A stretch of 64,000 bases of DNA from Chryseobacterium lacus. Lineage in GTDB: Bacteria > Bacteroidota > Bacteroidia > Flavobacteriales > Weeksellaceae. The stretch covers positions 62,001 through 126,000 of the forward strand of contig NZ_QPIE01000001.1 of the NCBI RefSeq assembly GCF_003336205.1. Direction: 5' to 3'. The notes beneath the pieces are model-generated. The model was not told the origin of the DNA. It searched no databases and saw nothing but the letters and a program-made list of their open reading frames with translations. The position numbers and the translations under genes are program-made. Shown here one piece after another: positions 34,715 to 44,596 of this stretch; position 1 is the stretch's first letter, and the number at the start of each line of letters is the position of its first letter.

Positions 34715-35770
34715 TTAATCAATTTTCTTCACCACCGCTTTTTCAGCTTCTTTACGGCTTCCGTCGAAACCATCAACACCGCTCACTGTGGTATATTTCA
34801 GGACGTACTTTTTTCCCGGATTCATTCGGCTGTAGACGCTTTGACACATCAATGTGGCTTCATGAAATCCGCACAGAATCAGTTTCAGTTTGCCGGGATA
34901 GGTATTGATATCGCCAATGGCATAAACACCTTCAATATTCGTCTGATAATCCAGAGCATTATTGACTTTAATGGCATTTTTCTCAATTTCCAGTCCCCAG
35001 TTAGCTAATTCCCCAAGTTTCGGTGTCAGTCCAAAAAGCGGAATAAAGAAATCGGTTGCCAGAGATTGGGATTCACCGTTCACTTCTATTGTGATTTCTT
35101 CCAGATGATTCGTTCCTTTTAATTCACGTACTTCTGCCGGAGTCATCAGGTTGATTTTCCCCTGATCTTTGAGTGCCTGTACTTTTTCTACAGAATCCAA
35201 AGCACCGCGGAATTCATTTCTTCTGTGAATCAGGGTTACTTCGCTGGCCACGTTGGAAAGGAAAATGCTCCAGTCGAGTGCAGAATCGCCCCCTCCGGCA
35301 ATCACCACTTTTTTATCCCTGAAATGCTCGGGATCTTTCACGAAATACTCTACTCCCTTTTCCTCAAACTGAGAGAGATTTTCCAGATGATCCGGTTTTC
35401 TCGGTTCAAAAGTTCCTAAACCACCCGCAATAGCTACAGCACGCGCGCGGTGTACGGTTCCTTTATTGGTGATCACTTCGAACCAGTCGTCATCAATTTT
35501 CCGGAGAGAAACGGCGGTTTCAGAAAGGGTAAATCCCGGTTGAAACTGTTTGATCTGATCCATGAGATTATCTACAAGTTCTCCTGCATTAATAGCGGGA
35601 TAACCAGGAATATCAAAGATGGGTTTTTTGGGATAGAGTTCTGCAAGCTGCCCTCCCGGTTGTGGCAGTGCATCAATAATATGACATTTTATTTTCAGTA
35701 ATCCTGCTTCAAAAACGGTAAAAAGACCGGTAGGCCCCGCTCCTATAATCAGTAAATCGGTAATAATCAT
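34715..35770 (-). CDS. Ferredoxin-NADP reductase (thioredoxin-reductase-like type)
   Basis: A 351-residue FAD protein of the YumC-like FNR type. The FAD motif GAGPTGLFTVFEAG is at residues 9-22, the NADPH motif VVIAGGGDSALDWSIFLSNV near 153, and AIGDINTYPGKLKLILCGFH near 297. The active-site cysteine pair of thioredoxin reductase is absent, which fits FNR. It is upstream of a ferredoxin gene with 5 bases between them, so it probably reduces that ferredoxin. CAAAATTA at 35808-35815 reads as a minus-strand -7 box (TAATTTTG). Confidence 0.88.
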   Translation of the reverse strand: MIITDLLIIGAGPTGLFTVFEAGLLKIKCHIIDALPQPGGQLAELYPKKPIFDIPGYPAINAGELVDNLMDQIKQFQPGFTLSETAVSLRKIDDDWFEVITNKGTVHRARAVAIAGGLGTFEPRKPDHLENLSQFEEKGVEYFVKDPEHFRDKKVVIAGGGDSALDWSIFLSNVASEVTLIHRRNEFRGALDSVEKVQALKDQGKINLMTPAEVRELKGTNHLEEITIEVNGESQSLATDFFIPLFGLTPKLGELANWGLEIEKNAIKVNNALDYQTNIEGVYAIGDINTYPGKLKLILCGFHEATLMCQSVYSRMNPGKKYVLKYTTVSGVDGFDGSRKEAEKAVVKKID

Positions 35771-35931
35771 CGAGTTGATTTAAAAAATTTTGTTGTAAAA
35801 AACAATGCAAAATTACTAAATAAATATCAAAAAGCCGGAATAGCGCGATTGCAATGCGCTGCTGGCAGAAATGATAAAAATCAGTAAAATCCGATGTATA
35901 TTTATGGCAAACTATTTGTAAAACATATTCC

Positions 35932-36705
35932 ATGAAAAAGAATTTGTATCTCATTATGCTGCTTTTGAGCAGTTTAATTTATGCCCAAAAACTCGGGAAC
36001 ATCAATTCCGGAGAAGTTTTAACCTATAGAATACACTACGGAATATTAAACGCCGGAACAGCAACGTTGACGGCTGTGAAAACCAATTATCAGAACCAAC
36101 CCCATCTTCATGTGAAAGGAGCCGGACGAACCACAGGAATTGTGCGTACTTTTTTCAAAGTAGAGGATGTTTACGAAAGTTACATCAGTCAGGAGACGGG
36201 TTTACCCAGCTATTACATCCGGAATGTTCAGGAAGGAAGCTATAGCCAGCATTTGCATACCGCGTTCAATCATAACAACCAAACCTTGGTTTTGACAGAC
36301 AAGAAAAACCCAGCGAACGGTTCAAAAACAATTAAGTCTGTAAAAGACGTTCAGGATATGCTTTCTGCTTTTTACTATCTGCGTAGCCTGGATTCGAGTG
36401 AACTGAAAGTAGGGACCGTCAAAAACCTGAATATCTGGATTGATGATGAAATGTTTCCTTTTCAGCTGAGAGTTGCCGGTGTGGAAAACGTAAGAACAAA
36501 GTTCGGAACTATCAATTGCCTGAAAATCATTCCTTTAGTAAAGAGCGGAAGAGTCTTTCGGGAAAAAGAAGGGGTGACCCTTTGGGTGAGCAACGACAGA
36601 AACCATATTCCCATCTCCATAAAAGCAGAATTGGCAGTAGGTTCACTGAAAGCAGATTTGAACCAATACCAGAATGTTAAATATCCTTTGGCATTCCGTA
36701 AATAG
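35932..36705 (+). CDS. DUF3108 domain-containing secreted protein
   Basis: A 257-residue protein with signal peptide MKKNLYLIMLLLSSLIYAQ. It begins LGNINSGEVLTYRIHYGILN and continues GTATLTAVKTNYQNQPHLHV, and has KDVQDMLSAFYYLRSLDSSE and VWVSNDRNHIPISIKAEL-like blocks, typical of DUF3108. This family has a beta-rich lipocalin- or LolA-like fold and unknown function. It stands alone between divergent and convergent genes. Confidence 0.85.
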   Translation: MKKNLYLIMLLLSSLIYAQKLGNINSGEVLTYRIHYGILNAGTATLTAVKTNYQNQPHLHVKGAGRTTGIVRTFFKVEDVYESYISQETGLPSYYIRNVQEGSYSQHLHTAFNHNNQTLVLTDKKNPANGSKTIKSVKDVQDMLSAFYYLRSLDSSELKVGTVKNLNIWIDDEMFPFQLRVAGVENVRTKFGTINCLKIIPLVKSGRVFREKEGVTLWVSNDRNHIPISIKAELAVGSLKADLNQYQNVKYPLAFRK

Positions 36706-36725
36706 AAATGATTTTCATCAAAAAA

Positions 36726-36758
36726 AACAACACTTTTTCGGGTGTTGTTTTTATTTTA
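36726..36758. terminator. Bidirectional terminator
   Basis: Stem AACAACAC/GTGTTGTT (36726-36749) with A-run before and TTTATTTTA after, between the convergent DUF3108 gene and pheS. Confidence 0.85.
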
Positions 36759-37766
36759 TGAAGTTTTAAACTGCTCCAGCATTCTCACATCGTTGTCGAA
36801 AAACATTCTGATGTCATTCATTTGATACAAGAGCATCACGATTCGTTCAATTCCCATTCCGAAGGCATATCCCGAATATTTATCTGCATCAATATTGACA
36901 TTTTGTAAAACAGCAGGATCTACCATTCCGCAGCCCATAATCTCGAGCCAGCCTGTTCCTTTGGTAATTCTGTAATCCGTTTCTGAGTTCAGGCCCCAAT
37001 AAACGTCCACTTCCGCACTTGGCTCGGTGAAAGGAAAATAAGAAGGTCTCATCCTGATTTTCGATTTCCCGAAGAGTTCTGTGGTAAAGTACTGAATAGT
37101 CTGTTTCAAGTCGGCAAAACTTACGTTTTCATCAATATACAGGCCTTCAATCTGATGAAAAATACAGTGTGAACGGGCAGAAATTGCTTCATTCCGGAAC
37201 ACTCTTCCCGGCGACAGAATTCTAATCGGCGGTTCATTATTTTCCAGATAGCGGATTTGTACCGAAGAGGTGTGAGTTCTGAGAAGAACATCGGGATTTT
37301 TTTCAATAAAAAAAGTATCCTGCATATCCCGGGCAGGATGATATTCCGGCAAATTGAGCGCACTGAAGTTATGCCAATCGTCTTCTATTTCCGGACCGTC
37401 GGCGACCGCAAAACCAATAGATTTAAAAATTTCCGTAATTCTGTTTTTTACCAGACTGATCGGATGCCGCGAACCCAGCGTTAATGGAAATCCCGGTTTG
37501 GTGAGATCTCCTTTTTCTGTAACTTCAGCTACGGCCGAGGCATTTTTCAGCGTTTCGAGCTTCGCTGCCACAGCCTGTTTCAGCGTATTGATCTTCTGCC
37601 CGAAATCTTTTTTCTGGTCATTCGGCACCTGTTTGAACTGATCGAACAGCTCATTAAGAATTCCTTTTTTTCCGCTGAACCGAATCCGGAATTTTTCGAT
37701 TTCCTCTTTCTCTGCTGCATTGAAACTGCTGACCTCAGCGAGCAGTGCATCCAACTTTTCAATCAT
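36756..37766 (-). CDS. pheS: Phenylalanine-tRNA ligase alpha subunit
   Basis: A 336-residue class II synthetase subunit. An N-terminal coiled-coil region (about 1-90) contacts tRNA. The catalytic domain has [51 protein letters not shown] (motif 2), [20 protein letters not shown] and [18 protein letters not shown] (motif 3). Length matches bacterial PheS. pheT is not adjacent. CAAAAATA at 37790-37797 reads as a minus-strand -7 box (TATTTTTG). Confidence 0.96.
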   Translation of the reverse strand: MIEKLDALLAEVSSFNAAEKEEIEKFRIRFSGKKGILNELFDQFKQVPNDQKKDFGQKINTLKQAVAAKLETLKNASAVAEVTEKGDLTKPGFPLTLGSRHPISLVKNRITEIFKSIGFAVADGPEIEDDWHNFSALNLPEYHPARDMQDTFFIEKNPDVLLRTHTSSVQIRYLENNEPPIRILSPGRVFRNEAISARSHCIFHQIEGLYIDENVSFADLKQTIQYFTTELFGKSKIRMRPSYFPFTEPSAEVDVYWGLNSETDYRITKGTGWLEIMGCGMVDPAVLQNVNIDADKYSGYAFGMGIERIVMLLYQMNDIRMFFDNDVRMLEQFKTS

Positions 37767-37835
37767 GCTCTTTGGTTATATTTAGTCTGCAAAAATACAA
37801 AAATTTAGCGGTAATGATGAGGCGTAACTATTCAA

Positions 37836-37862
37836 AAAAGACGCATCCTAAGATGCGCCTCT
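37836..37862 (-). terminator. Terminator of the YceI lipoprotein gene
   Basis: Stem CGCATC/GATGCG with CTAA-type loop, followed on the minus strand by six T. Confidence 0.75.
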
Positions 37863-37887
37863 TAATCATTTATAAACTCAAAAAAAA

Positions 37888-38541
37888 TTATTGGGAAGCG
37901 GTTGCTTTGATCACCATCTGAACATTCACTTCATTTTTAATCAGTCCGTTCTGTACTGGAACCTGAAATTTCACACCATAATCTTCCCTCATGATATCTT
38001 TCGGTTCTGTAGCAATGGTTAGAATCCCATCATTAACGGTAACATTGGCGTTGAACGAAACAGGTTTAGTAACTCCTTTTAGTGTTAAGTTACCATCGAT
38101 CATCGTGTTATAATCCCCACTCACACCCGTTGTCACTTTTGTAATTTCGTAGGTTGCAGTTGGATATTTTTCCACTTCAAAGAAATCTCCGGATTTTAAA
38201 TGGCCTTCCAGTTTTGCTTTCTGCTCCGCATCATCTCTTAAATCCTCGTTTTCCAAAGAATTCATATCGGCAACGAATTTTCCGCTTTCCAGTTTCCCGT
38301 CTTTTACGGTCAGTTCTCCACTTTCAAATTTTATTTTTCCAAAATGGCTCGTGTTTTCGCTTTTAAACACTTTAAATCCCTTCCATTCGATGTGGCTTTC
38401 TCCAGTATTTACATTATAAACCGTTCCATCCTGTGTTGTTTCCACTTCAGAAACTTCATTGGTAATGGTTTTGTCTTTTCCGCAGGAAACGGCAGATAAA
38501 AGGGCGAGAGAAAGGCCCGCAATGATAAATTTATTTTTCAT
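37888..38541 (-). CDS. YceI-family lipoprotein
   Basis: A 217-residue lipoprotein. MKNKFIIAGLSLALLSAVSC gives a lipobox with Cys20. The YceI pattern follows: GESHIEWKGFKVFKSENTSH, ADMNSLENEDLRDD, LKSGDFFEVEKYPTATYEIT, and GNLTLKGVTKPVSFNANV. It is probably a lipid-binding barrel tethered in the envelope. A second YceI protein in the window (20164) is secreted without a lipid anchor. Confidence 0.88.
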   Translation of the reverse strand: MKNKFIIAGLSLALLSAVSCGKDKTITNEVSEVETTQDGTVYNVNTGESHIEWKGFKVFKSENTSHFGKIKFESGELTVKDGKLESGKFVADMNSLENEDLRDDAEQKAKLEGHLKSGDFFEVEKYPTATYEITKVTTGVSGDYNTMIDGNLTLKGVTKPVSFNANVTVNDGILTIATEPKDIMREDYGVKFQVPVQNGLIKNEVNVQMVIKATASQ

Positions 38542-38612
38542 AATCTTTATTGTTAACAAGTGATTATTGTGGTCTGGCTAAACTAAGAAAATAATTTTAT
38601 TTATAAAAGTGT

Positions 38613-38620
38613 TAGTTTTG
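38613..38620 (+). promoter_or_regulatory. -7 promoter element (TAGTTTTG) at ABC gene
   Basis: TAGTTTTG matches TAnnTTTG and ends 4 bases before the ATG at 38625, another candidate leaderless start. Confidence 0.45.
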
Positions 38621-38624
38621 TGTT

Positions 38625-39569
38625 ATGCTTTTAGAAATCACGAATCTGCATTTTTCTTATCAGCCGGAGAAAAAGCTTTTCCAGCATCTAAATCTTCAGG
38701 TCGGAGAAGGCAAAACTGTTGCCCTCGCCGGCGAAAGCGGTTGCGGAAAATCCACCTTGCTGAACCTTATTTACGGCACTCTGGACTGGCAGGAAGGCGA
38801 AATTTTATTTTCAGGAAGAAAACTTCAGGGCCCGAAAGGAAATATTGTTCCCGCAGAACCCGACATGAAACTGGTGTCGCAACAATACGATCTGATGCCT
38901 TATGCCAACGTGTACGACAACGTGGGCAAGTTTATTTCCAATACCAACATGGTTCAGAAAAAAAATGAAATTACAGAACTGTTGCACGTGATAGGAATGG
39001 AAGAATATGCATTGGAAAAACCCCATTTTCTGAGCGGCGGCCAACAGCAACGTGTCGCTATTGCCAGAGCTCTGGCGCGGCTTCCTAAATTATTATTACT
39101 GGATGAGCCTTTCAGCAGCATTGATTTTTTCAGAACCTCAGAACTTCGGGAACGGCTTTTTGGATACGCGAAAAAAAACAATATTACCATTCTTATTTCC
39201 ACCCATGAAATTCAGGAAGTCATGCCCTGGCTCGATGAAATCATTATCCTGAAAAACGGAGAAATCCTCCAGCACGATCCTGCAGAAGAAACGTACAGAA
39301 ATCCAAAAAACGCTTATGTTGCGAGACTTTTCGGAGAAGTAAATGTTCTTTCAGAAGAGCAGAAAAACAGATTACAACTTTCTAAAAATCTATGGTATCC
39401 GCACGAAATCACGTTGTCGGAAACAGGAATTGCAGCCGAAGTTCTGGAAAGCCGTTTCGCAGGAAACCATTACCGGAATAAAATTCTGATTCAGGATCTT
39501 CCATTATTACAGTATTCTCAGCAGCCTGTTCAGGGTCAGATAAAATTAACATTCTCAAAGAAAAGCTAA
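38625..39569 (+). CDS. ABC transporter ATP-binding protein
   Basis: A 314-residue ABC ATPase. Walker A GESGCGKS is at residues 37-44, the signature LSGGQQQRVAIARALA near 136-151, Walker B LLLLDEPFSSID follows, and the H-loop lies in ILISTHEIQEVM. The last ~90 residues are beta-rich (ITLSETGIAAEVLESRFAGN) and may form a regulatory TOBE-like domain, as in import-type ATPases for anions or polyamines. No permease gene is adjacent, so the substrate cannot be inferred. Confidence 0.9.
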   Translation: MLLEITNLHFSYQPEKKLFQHLNLQVGEGKTVALAGESGCGKSTLLNLIYGTLDWQEGEILFSGRKLQGPKGNIVPAEPDMKLVSQQYDLMPYANVYDNVGKFISNTNMVQKKNEITELLHVIGMEEYALEKPHFLSGGQQQRVAIARALARLPKLLLLDEPFSSIDFFRTSELRERLFGYAKKNNITILISTHEIQEVMPWLDEIIILKNGEILQHDPAEETYRNPKNAYVARLFGEVNVLSEEQKNRLQLSKNLWYPHEITLSETGIAAEVLESRFAGNHYRNKILIQDLPLLQYSQQPVQGQIKLTFSKKS

Positions 39570-39601
39570 TCTTTTTGCATCGTTGAAAGTCGGAATTATA
39601 T

Positions 39602-40963
39602 TTAATTCAAACTTGCTTCATACGCTTCCCAGCCAGCGATTTTATAGGAAAGGGCAGCCTGTTCAGGGTTTTCTGCTTTGTAAATTCCGCGGCCTACGAT
39701 GATAAAATCGGTGTGAAGATTTCTGAAAACATGATCAGGTGTATTGTATTGCTGCCCTTTTCCGTCGCCTGATGTTTCCATATTTACACCGGGCGTGAAA
39801 AGCAGCAACTCTTCCGGCAACTCATTCTGAGCGACTCCGCCGATGATATTGGGATGCGATTGCGCAATTTTCGTGGCTTCATCACGGTAGTTTTTATCTG
39901 TCAGCGTTCCTTCCGAAGACATTCCTAAAATCGCAATGACACCGCAATTATGAAAATAATCCAGAGAAGAATAACCGCCGATGACATGAGACGTGATCAA
40001 ATCTGCCCAATTGGATATTTTGTACATTCCGTAAGAATACTGCAGATCCTGAGTGTTCCCGATATCCGCAAATTTACGGTCTTCCATCAACATGAAATTG
40101 TGTTTTGCAGCGATATCAATCAGCGGAAGGATGGTTTGGTCGTAATCAAAATCCGTGATCACATCCATATGGGTTTTGAGTGCCACAATATGAGGGCCGG
40201 TTTTTTCTGCAAATTCATGCAATTCTTTTGTGGTGAGAACATCTGCCGAAGCAATAAGGTTGGACTTTTTCTCAAGAGCTATTTCCAGCAGTTTTTTCGC
40301 TTTGGAATGCTCCAGGTTTTCCAGTTTATATTCGTAAGTAAGATGTTTTGGGTCTTCAAATTTCACCATATTTCCGGAGAGAAAATCATTGATGCGGCCA
40401 ATTTCCTCATCATCCAGTTTACCTTCTTCTTTTAAAATAGCGCAAACTTCCGTGATGTTGAACAGCGTATGAACCCGGAAACCTTTGCTTTCCAGCAGTT
40501 CTTTTCCGCCCTGTTGCCTGTCGAGAACCACGATGATATCGGAAACGGCAATGCCTTCATTTTCAATTTCAGGAATAGTTTCCAAAAGCGACGTTCCGGA
40601 AGTGATGACGTCTTCCACCAAAAGACAATTCTGGCCTTTTCTGTACAGGCCTTCGATCATTTTTTTGGTTCCGTGTTGTTTGGCTTCTTTCCTCTTAATA
40701 ATTAAGGGCAAATAGCTTTCCAGCGACATTGCGGTAGCCATGGGAAGTGCAGCGTAAGGAACTCCACAGATCAAATCAAAATTATCCAGAGGCAGCATTT
40801 CCAGCATATAGTTGGCCAGTTTTTTCAGAATTCTGGGATCAGAAGCCAAAGGTCTTAAATCCACATAAAACGGGCTTTCAATCCCTGATTTTAAAGTAAA
40901 CTTTCCGAATTTGATAATACCCAACTCGTAACACTCCAGAAAAAATTCTTTTTTTGTCTCCAT
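39602..40963 (-). CDS. Bifunctional orotate phosphoribosyltransferase / OMP decarboxylase (UMP synthase)
   Basis: A 453-residue fusion. Residues about 1-200 are orotate phosphoribosyltransferase, with KFTLKSGIESPFYVDLRPLA and the PRPP motif LLVEDVITSGTSLLETI. Residues about 215-453 are OMP decarboxylase, with MLMEDRKFADIGNT carrying the catalytic Asp-Lys-Asp cluster and DFIIVGRGIYKAENPEQAA near the end. The order OPRT-OMPDC and the decarboxylase type (EDRKFADIGNT) match animal and plant UMP synthase rather than separate bacterial PyrE and PyrF. Together they make UMP from orotate. Transcribed alone; the neighbour at 40954 is divergent. Confidence 0.92.
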   Translation of the reverse strand: METKKEFFLECYELGIIKFGKFTLKSGIESPFYVDLRPLASDPRILKKLANYMLEMLPLDNFDLICGVPYAALPMATAMSLESYLPLIIKRKEAKQHGTKKMIEGLYRKGQNCLLVEDVITSGTSLLETIPEIENEGIAVSDIIVVLDRQQGGKELLESKGFRVHTLFNITEVCAILKEEGKLDDEEIGRINDFLSGNMVKFEDPKHLTYEYKLENLEHSKAKKLLEIALEKKSNLIASADVLTTKELHEFAEKTGPHIVALKTHMDVITDFDYDQTILPLIDIAAKHNFMLMEDRKFADIGNTQDLQYSYGMYKISNWADLITSHVIGGYSSLDYFHNCGVIAILGMSSEGTLTDKNYRDEATKIAQSHPNIIGGVAQNELPEELLLFTPGVNMETSGDGKGQQYNTPDHVFRNLHTDFIIVGRGIYKAENPEQAALSYKIAGWEAYEASLN

Positions 40964-41000
40964 TCCTTACTATAGATTTTTACAAAGTTACGGAAAACCT

Positions 41001-41008
41001 TATCTTTG
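41001..41008 (+). promoter_or_regulatory. -7 promoter element (TATCTTTG)
   Basis: TATCTTTG matches TAnnTTTG, 20 bases before the serine hydrolase ATG at 41029. It confirms that start over the longer frame. Confidence 0.55.
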
Positions 41009-41028
41009 GAGAAACCAATTCTCTTAAA

Positions 41029-42573
41029 ATGAAATTAAATTTTTCTTTATTTCTGATTCTCTTTTCTTTTTTCACGTTTGCACAAATCAACGAAAAACAA
41101 CTTGATGAATTAGTGCAAAACACCCTGAAAACTTTTGATGTTCCCGGAATATCGGTCGGGATTATAAAAGACGGAAAAGTGGTGTATTCGAAAGGCCACG
41201 GACTGGCTTCGCTCACTACAAAACAAGGGATGAATGACAATACGCTTGTTGGTATAGCTTCTAATTCAAAGGCTTTTACAGCAGTAGCACTCGCCATTTT
41301 AGCAGATGAAGGAAAATTAAACTGGGACGATAAAGTGACGAAGCATATCCCTGAATTTAAAATGTATGATGCTTATGCAAGCCAGGAAGTGACGGTAAAA
41401 GATCTGATTACCCATAGAGCAGGCCTCGGTTTGGGACAGGGAGATCTAATGTTTTTTCCCGAAGGCGGAACGCAAACCATCGCGGATATTGTCCACAACG
41501 TCCGTTATCTGAAACCCAAAAATAGTTTCCGGAATAAAATGGATTACAACAACATCATGTTCATTGTAGCCGGAGAAGTGATTACCCGGATTTCCGGGTT
41601 GAGCTGGGCAGAATTTATCGAACAGCGCATTATGAAACCGGTGGGAATGCAGCAGAGTTTCGGAAGCTATAACCGCGCCAAACACATCAGCAATAAAATT
41701 GACGCCCACGCACCGGTGAACGGAAAAGCCATTCAGGTTCCGCACGATTGGAACGAGACTGCCAACGCAGCTGGCGGAATTATGAGTAACGTAACCGATA
41801 TGCTGACATGGGCAGACTTTTTAATGAACGGATTCACTACCAAAGACGGAAAAAAGCTGGTTTCGGACAAGCAGATTCAACAACTCTGGCAAATCCAGAT
41901 GCCTTCTACTGTAGCATTGAAAAACCCTTACGATACACAACATTACGGTTACGGACTCGGGTGGTTTATCAGTGATGTAAAAGGACACAAACAGGTGCAG
42001 CACAGTGGCGGATTAATTGGAACGGTAACGCTGTTCACCCTGATTCCCGACCTGAAACTGGGCATTGTTGTGCTGACCAATCAGCAAAGCGGCGCAGCAT
42101 TCAACACGATTACCAATGCCGTGAAAGACGCCTATCTTGGCCTCGAAGACCGCAACTGGCTGAAAACGTATGACGAAAGAATGACCAAGTATTTCTCCGA
42201 GAAAGAGAAAGAAAAAAAGGAAATTTACGCCAAGGCAGGAGCTTTCGGAAAAAACAAAAATCTTCATCCCAAATCGGAACAGTTCACCGGCACGTACACA
42301 GACGCCTGGTTTGGAGATGTTGAAATTTTTGAAGAAGAAAAAAAATACCGGATTTTCTGCAAGACTTCACCGCGACTGAAGGGAGAACTCATCCCTTATT
42401 CCCACAATACTTTTATAGCGAAGTGGGACGACAGAAGCTATGATGCAGACGCATTCCTTATTTTTAATTATGATGAAAACGGAAAAGCACTCAGCGTTCA
42501 AATGAAACCGATTTCTGATATTACCGATTTCAGTTTCGACTTCGAAGACCTCGATTTGAAAAGGAAAAAATAA
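41029..42573 (+). CDS. Serine hydrolase, beta-lactamase/class C fold
   Basis: A 514-residue periplasmic hydrolase with signal peptide MKLNFSLFLILFSFFTFAQ. The active-site SxxK is Ser78-Asn-Ser-Lys81 (GIASNSKAFTAVALAIL). YxN follows as MDYNNIMFIVAGE, and the third motif is QHSGGLIGTV. The ~110-residue C-terminal part (FTGTYTDAWFGDVEIFEEEK) is a DUF3471-like beta-barrel domain. It resembles esterase/DD-peptidase-like enzymes more than true AmpC; the substrate is not clear. Confidence 0.9.
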   Translation: MKLNFSLFLILFSFFTFAQINEKQLDELVQNTLKTFDVPGISVGIIKDGKVVYSKGHGLASLTTKQGMNDNTLVGIASNSKAFTAVALAILADEGKLNWDDKVTKHIPEFKMYDAYASQEVTVKDLITHRAGLGLGQGDLMFFPEGGTQTIADIVHNVRYLKPKNSFRNKMDYNNIMFIVAGEVITRISGLSWAEFIEQRIMKPVGMQQSFGSYNRAKHISNKIDAHAPVNGKAIQVPHDWNETANAAGGIMSNVTDMLTWADFLMNGFTTKDGKKLVSDKQIQQLWQIQMPSTVALKNPYDTQHYGYGLGWFISDVKGHKQVQHSGGLIGTVTLFTLIPDLKLGIVVLTNQQSGAAFNTITNAVKDAYLGLEDRNWLKTYDERMTKYFSEKEKEKKEIYAKAGAFGKNKNLHPKSEQFTGTYTDAWFGDVEIFEEEKKYRIFCKTSPRLKGELIPYSHNTFIAKWDDRSYDADAFLIFNYDENGKALSVQMKPISDITDFSFDFEDLDLKRKK

Positions 42574-42579
42574 ATTTAT

Positions 42580-43410
42580 CTACAGTACTTTCAGTTCCAG
42601 CCGGATTCCGTTGCCGAAGATTTTCTTTGATATCTTCTCAAAGTTTTTGGTAAGGTCTGAAACATAAAAATGATATTCCGGGGCGGGGTTTTTGCTGTGA
42701 AGCAGATGATGCTGTTCCAATACATTTTTCAGGTGACTGGCCACAATACGCGGGGAATCAATCACCCGGACGCGGTTTCCGTAGAACTGTTTGATTTCGT
42801 CCATCAAGAGCGGATAATGGGTACAACCTAACACCAGTGTTTCTATGTTCTTGAGCTTGGAATGGCTTAAATAATTATAAATGATCGAATGCGTCACCGG
42901 ATGGTTTTTGAACCCTTCTTCAATCACCGGAACAAGAAGTGGCGTCGCCAACTCATCCACTTGAATAAACTTGTTATGTTTTCGGATGCTTTTCCGGTAA
43001 ATCCCTGTATTCACAGTTGCCTTTGTTGCAATGACACCCACATTGGTATGAATTTCATACGCTACTTTTTCAGCAACGGGACTGATGACATCGATAATGG
43101 GAACTTTATTTTCTGTGATTTCCTGAACTTCCTTCAAAGCATTGGCGGTGGCGGTATTACAGGCAATAACGATCGCTTTGCAATTTTTCTCTATCAGAAA
43201 GCGTGTGATTCTGGACACATATCCTACGATGGCTTCCTTAGATTTATCACCGTACGGAAGATGTTTGGTATCTCCGAAATAGATCAGATTTTCATCGGGA
43301 AGCATCCTGTTAATCTCTTTGGCTACCGTTAAACCTCCGACTCCGGAATCAAAAATCCCAATAGGCTGATCCGGATGAAGATGTGAAAAATCCTGTTTAT
43401 TCTTTCTCAA
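42580..43410 (-). CDS. murI: Glutamate racemase
   Basis: A 276-residue racemase that provides D-glutamate for peptidoglycan. PIGIFDSGVGGLTVAKEINR, YFGDTKHLPYGDKS, VIACNTATANALKE (first catalytic Cys) and LVLGCTHYPLLMDEI (second catalytic Cys) are all present. It is convergent with the serine hydrolase gene, 6 bases away. Confidence 0.95.
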   Translation of the reverse strand: MRKNKQDFSHLHPDQPIGIFDSGVGGLTVAKEINRMLPDENLIYFGDTKHLPYGDKSKEAIVGYVSRITRFLIEKNCKAIVIACNTATANALKEVQEITENKVPIIDVISPVAEKVAYEIHTNVGVIATKATVNTGIYRKSIRKHNKFIQVDELATPLLVPVIEEGFKNHPVTHSIIYNYLSHSKLKNIETLVLGCTHYPLLMDEIKQFYGNRVRVIDSPRIVASHLKNVLEQHHLLHSKNPAPEYHFYVSDLTKNFEKISKKIFGNGIRLELKVL

Positions 43411-43465
43411 AGCTGACGAATTTGAGACAAAAATAATGTTTTTTTAAGTGAAAATAAGACTGAAT

Positions 43466-44593
43466 TTACAGGATGAATAAATCTGAGGCAATTCCATCTG
43501 CCAGAAACCAATTTTCTTCCGGGATCATAAGATGATTTTCTGTCGTTTTCAATACTCCAGATTGCAAACCTTTTGTTAATTCTTTTTCAAAATGATCGAG
43601 GATTTCCGAAGAAAAAGATTCCTCAAGTCGCGCTATGTTTACCCCCGAAGCGGTTCGAAGGCCGGTCATTATGATTTCATTGTAGCGGTCTTTTTCAGAA
43701 AGAATTTCCGTTTCGGAAGGAAATTTATTTTCAGCCAGACTTTTAATATAAAGCGTATTATTGGCTACATTCCAGCTTCTTTTATCTCTGCCGTTATAGG
43801 AATGCGCAGAAGGCCCGATGCCGAGGTACGGTTCATTGTTCCAATAAGCCGTATTATGTCTCGAATAAAATCCGGGTTTTGCAAAATTTGAAATCTCATA
43901 ATGAATGAATCCGTTATCCTTCAGAAAGTCAGACATATAATGAAATTCTTTTTGCTGTTCCTCATCCTTCGGCGACGGAACTTTTTTTGTTTTTATCCAC
44001 GAATTCAATGCGGTTTTGGGTTCAACGGTAAGAGCGTAAGAGGAAATGTGGGGAACTTCCAGCGCGACTGCTTTTCGGAGATTGTTTTTCCAAACTTCAA
44101 AATCTGACACAGGAGAGCCATAAATCAGATCCAGACTGATGTTATGAAATCCGTGATCCTGAGCACGTTTTATGGAATCTTCAGCTTCCGCTCCGGAATG
44201 AATCCTGTTCATCAGTTTCAAATCTTCATCGTGGAAACTTTGAGTGCCGATAGAAAGACGGTTAACAACGGTTTTTGAAAGTCCACTTAAAAAATCTTTA
44301 TTCAAATCATCAGGATTGGCTTCTAAGGTAATTTCTATATCGGGATCGAAGTGAAAATACTTTAATACCTCATCTGTCAGCATCATGATTTCTTCCGGAG
44401 TGAGAATAGAAGGAGTTCCGCCTCCGAAATAAAGAGACTTCAGGTTGGCCAAATTTAGTTCATTTTTCCGAAGCCCAATTTCTTTTTTTAAGGCTTTTAG
44501 TATTTCATCTTTGAGAGAAAGTGAGGTGGAGAAATGAAAATTACAGTAACTGCATTTCTGCCTGCAAAATGGGATATGAACGTATATCATCAA
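43466..44593 (-). CDS. hemW: HemW-type radical SAM protein
   Basis: A 375-residue radical SAM enzyme. Cys10, Cys14 and Cys17 (HIPFCRQKCSYCNFHF) bind the [4Fe-4S] cluster. LYFGGGTPSILTPEEI, NRLSIGTQSFHDEDL and ISLDLIYGSP are HemW blocks. HNTAYWNNEPYLGIGPSAHS is the HemN-like region kept in HemW. HemW is thought to chaperone or insert heme rather than oxidise coproporphyrinogen. The ATG overlaps the hairpin that ends the upstream porP/sprF transcript. Confidence 0.92.
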   Translation of the reverse strand: MMIYVHIPFCRQKCSYCNFHFSTSLSLKDEILKALKKEIGLRKNELNLANLKSLYFGGGTPSILTPEEIMMLTDEVLKYFHFDPDIEITLEANPDDLNKDFLSGLSKTVVNRLSIGTQSFHDEDLKLMNRIHSGAEAEDSIKRAQDHGFHNISLDLIYGSPVSDFEVWKNNLRKAVALEVPHISSYALTVEPKTALNSWIKTKKVPSPKDEEQQKEFHYMSDFLKDNGFIHYEISNFAKPGFYSRHNTAYWNNEPYLGIGPSAHSYNGRDKRSWNVANNTLYIKSLAENKFPSETEILSEKDRYNEIIMTGLRTASGVNIARLEESFSSEILDHFEKELTKGLQSGVLKTTENHLMIPEENWFLADGIASDLFIL

Positions 44594-44596
44594 TAA

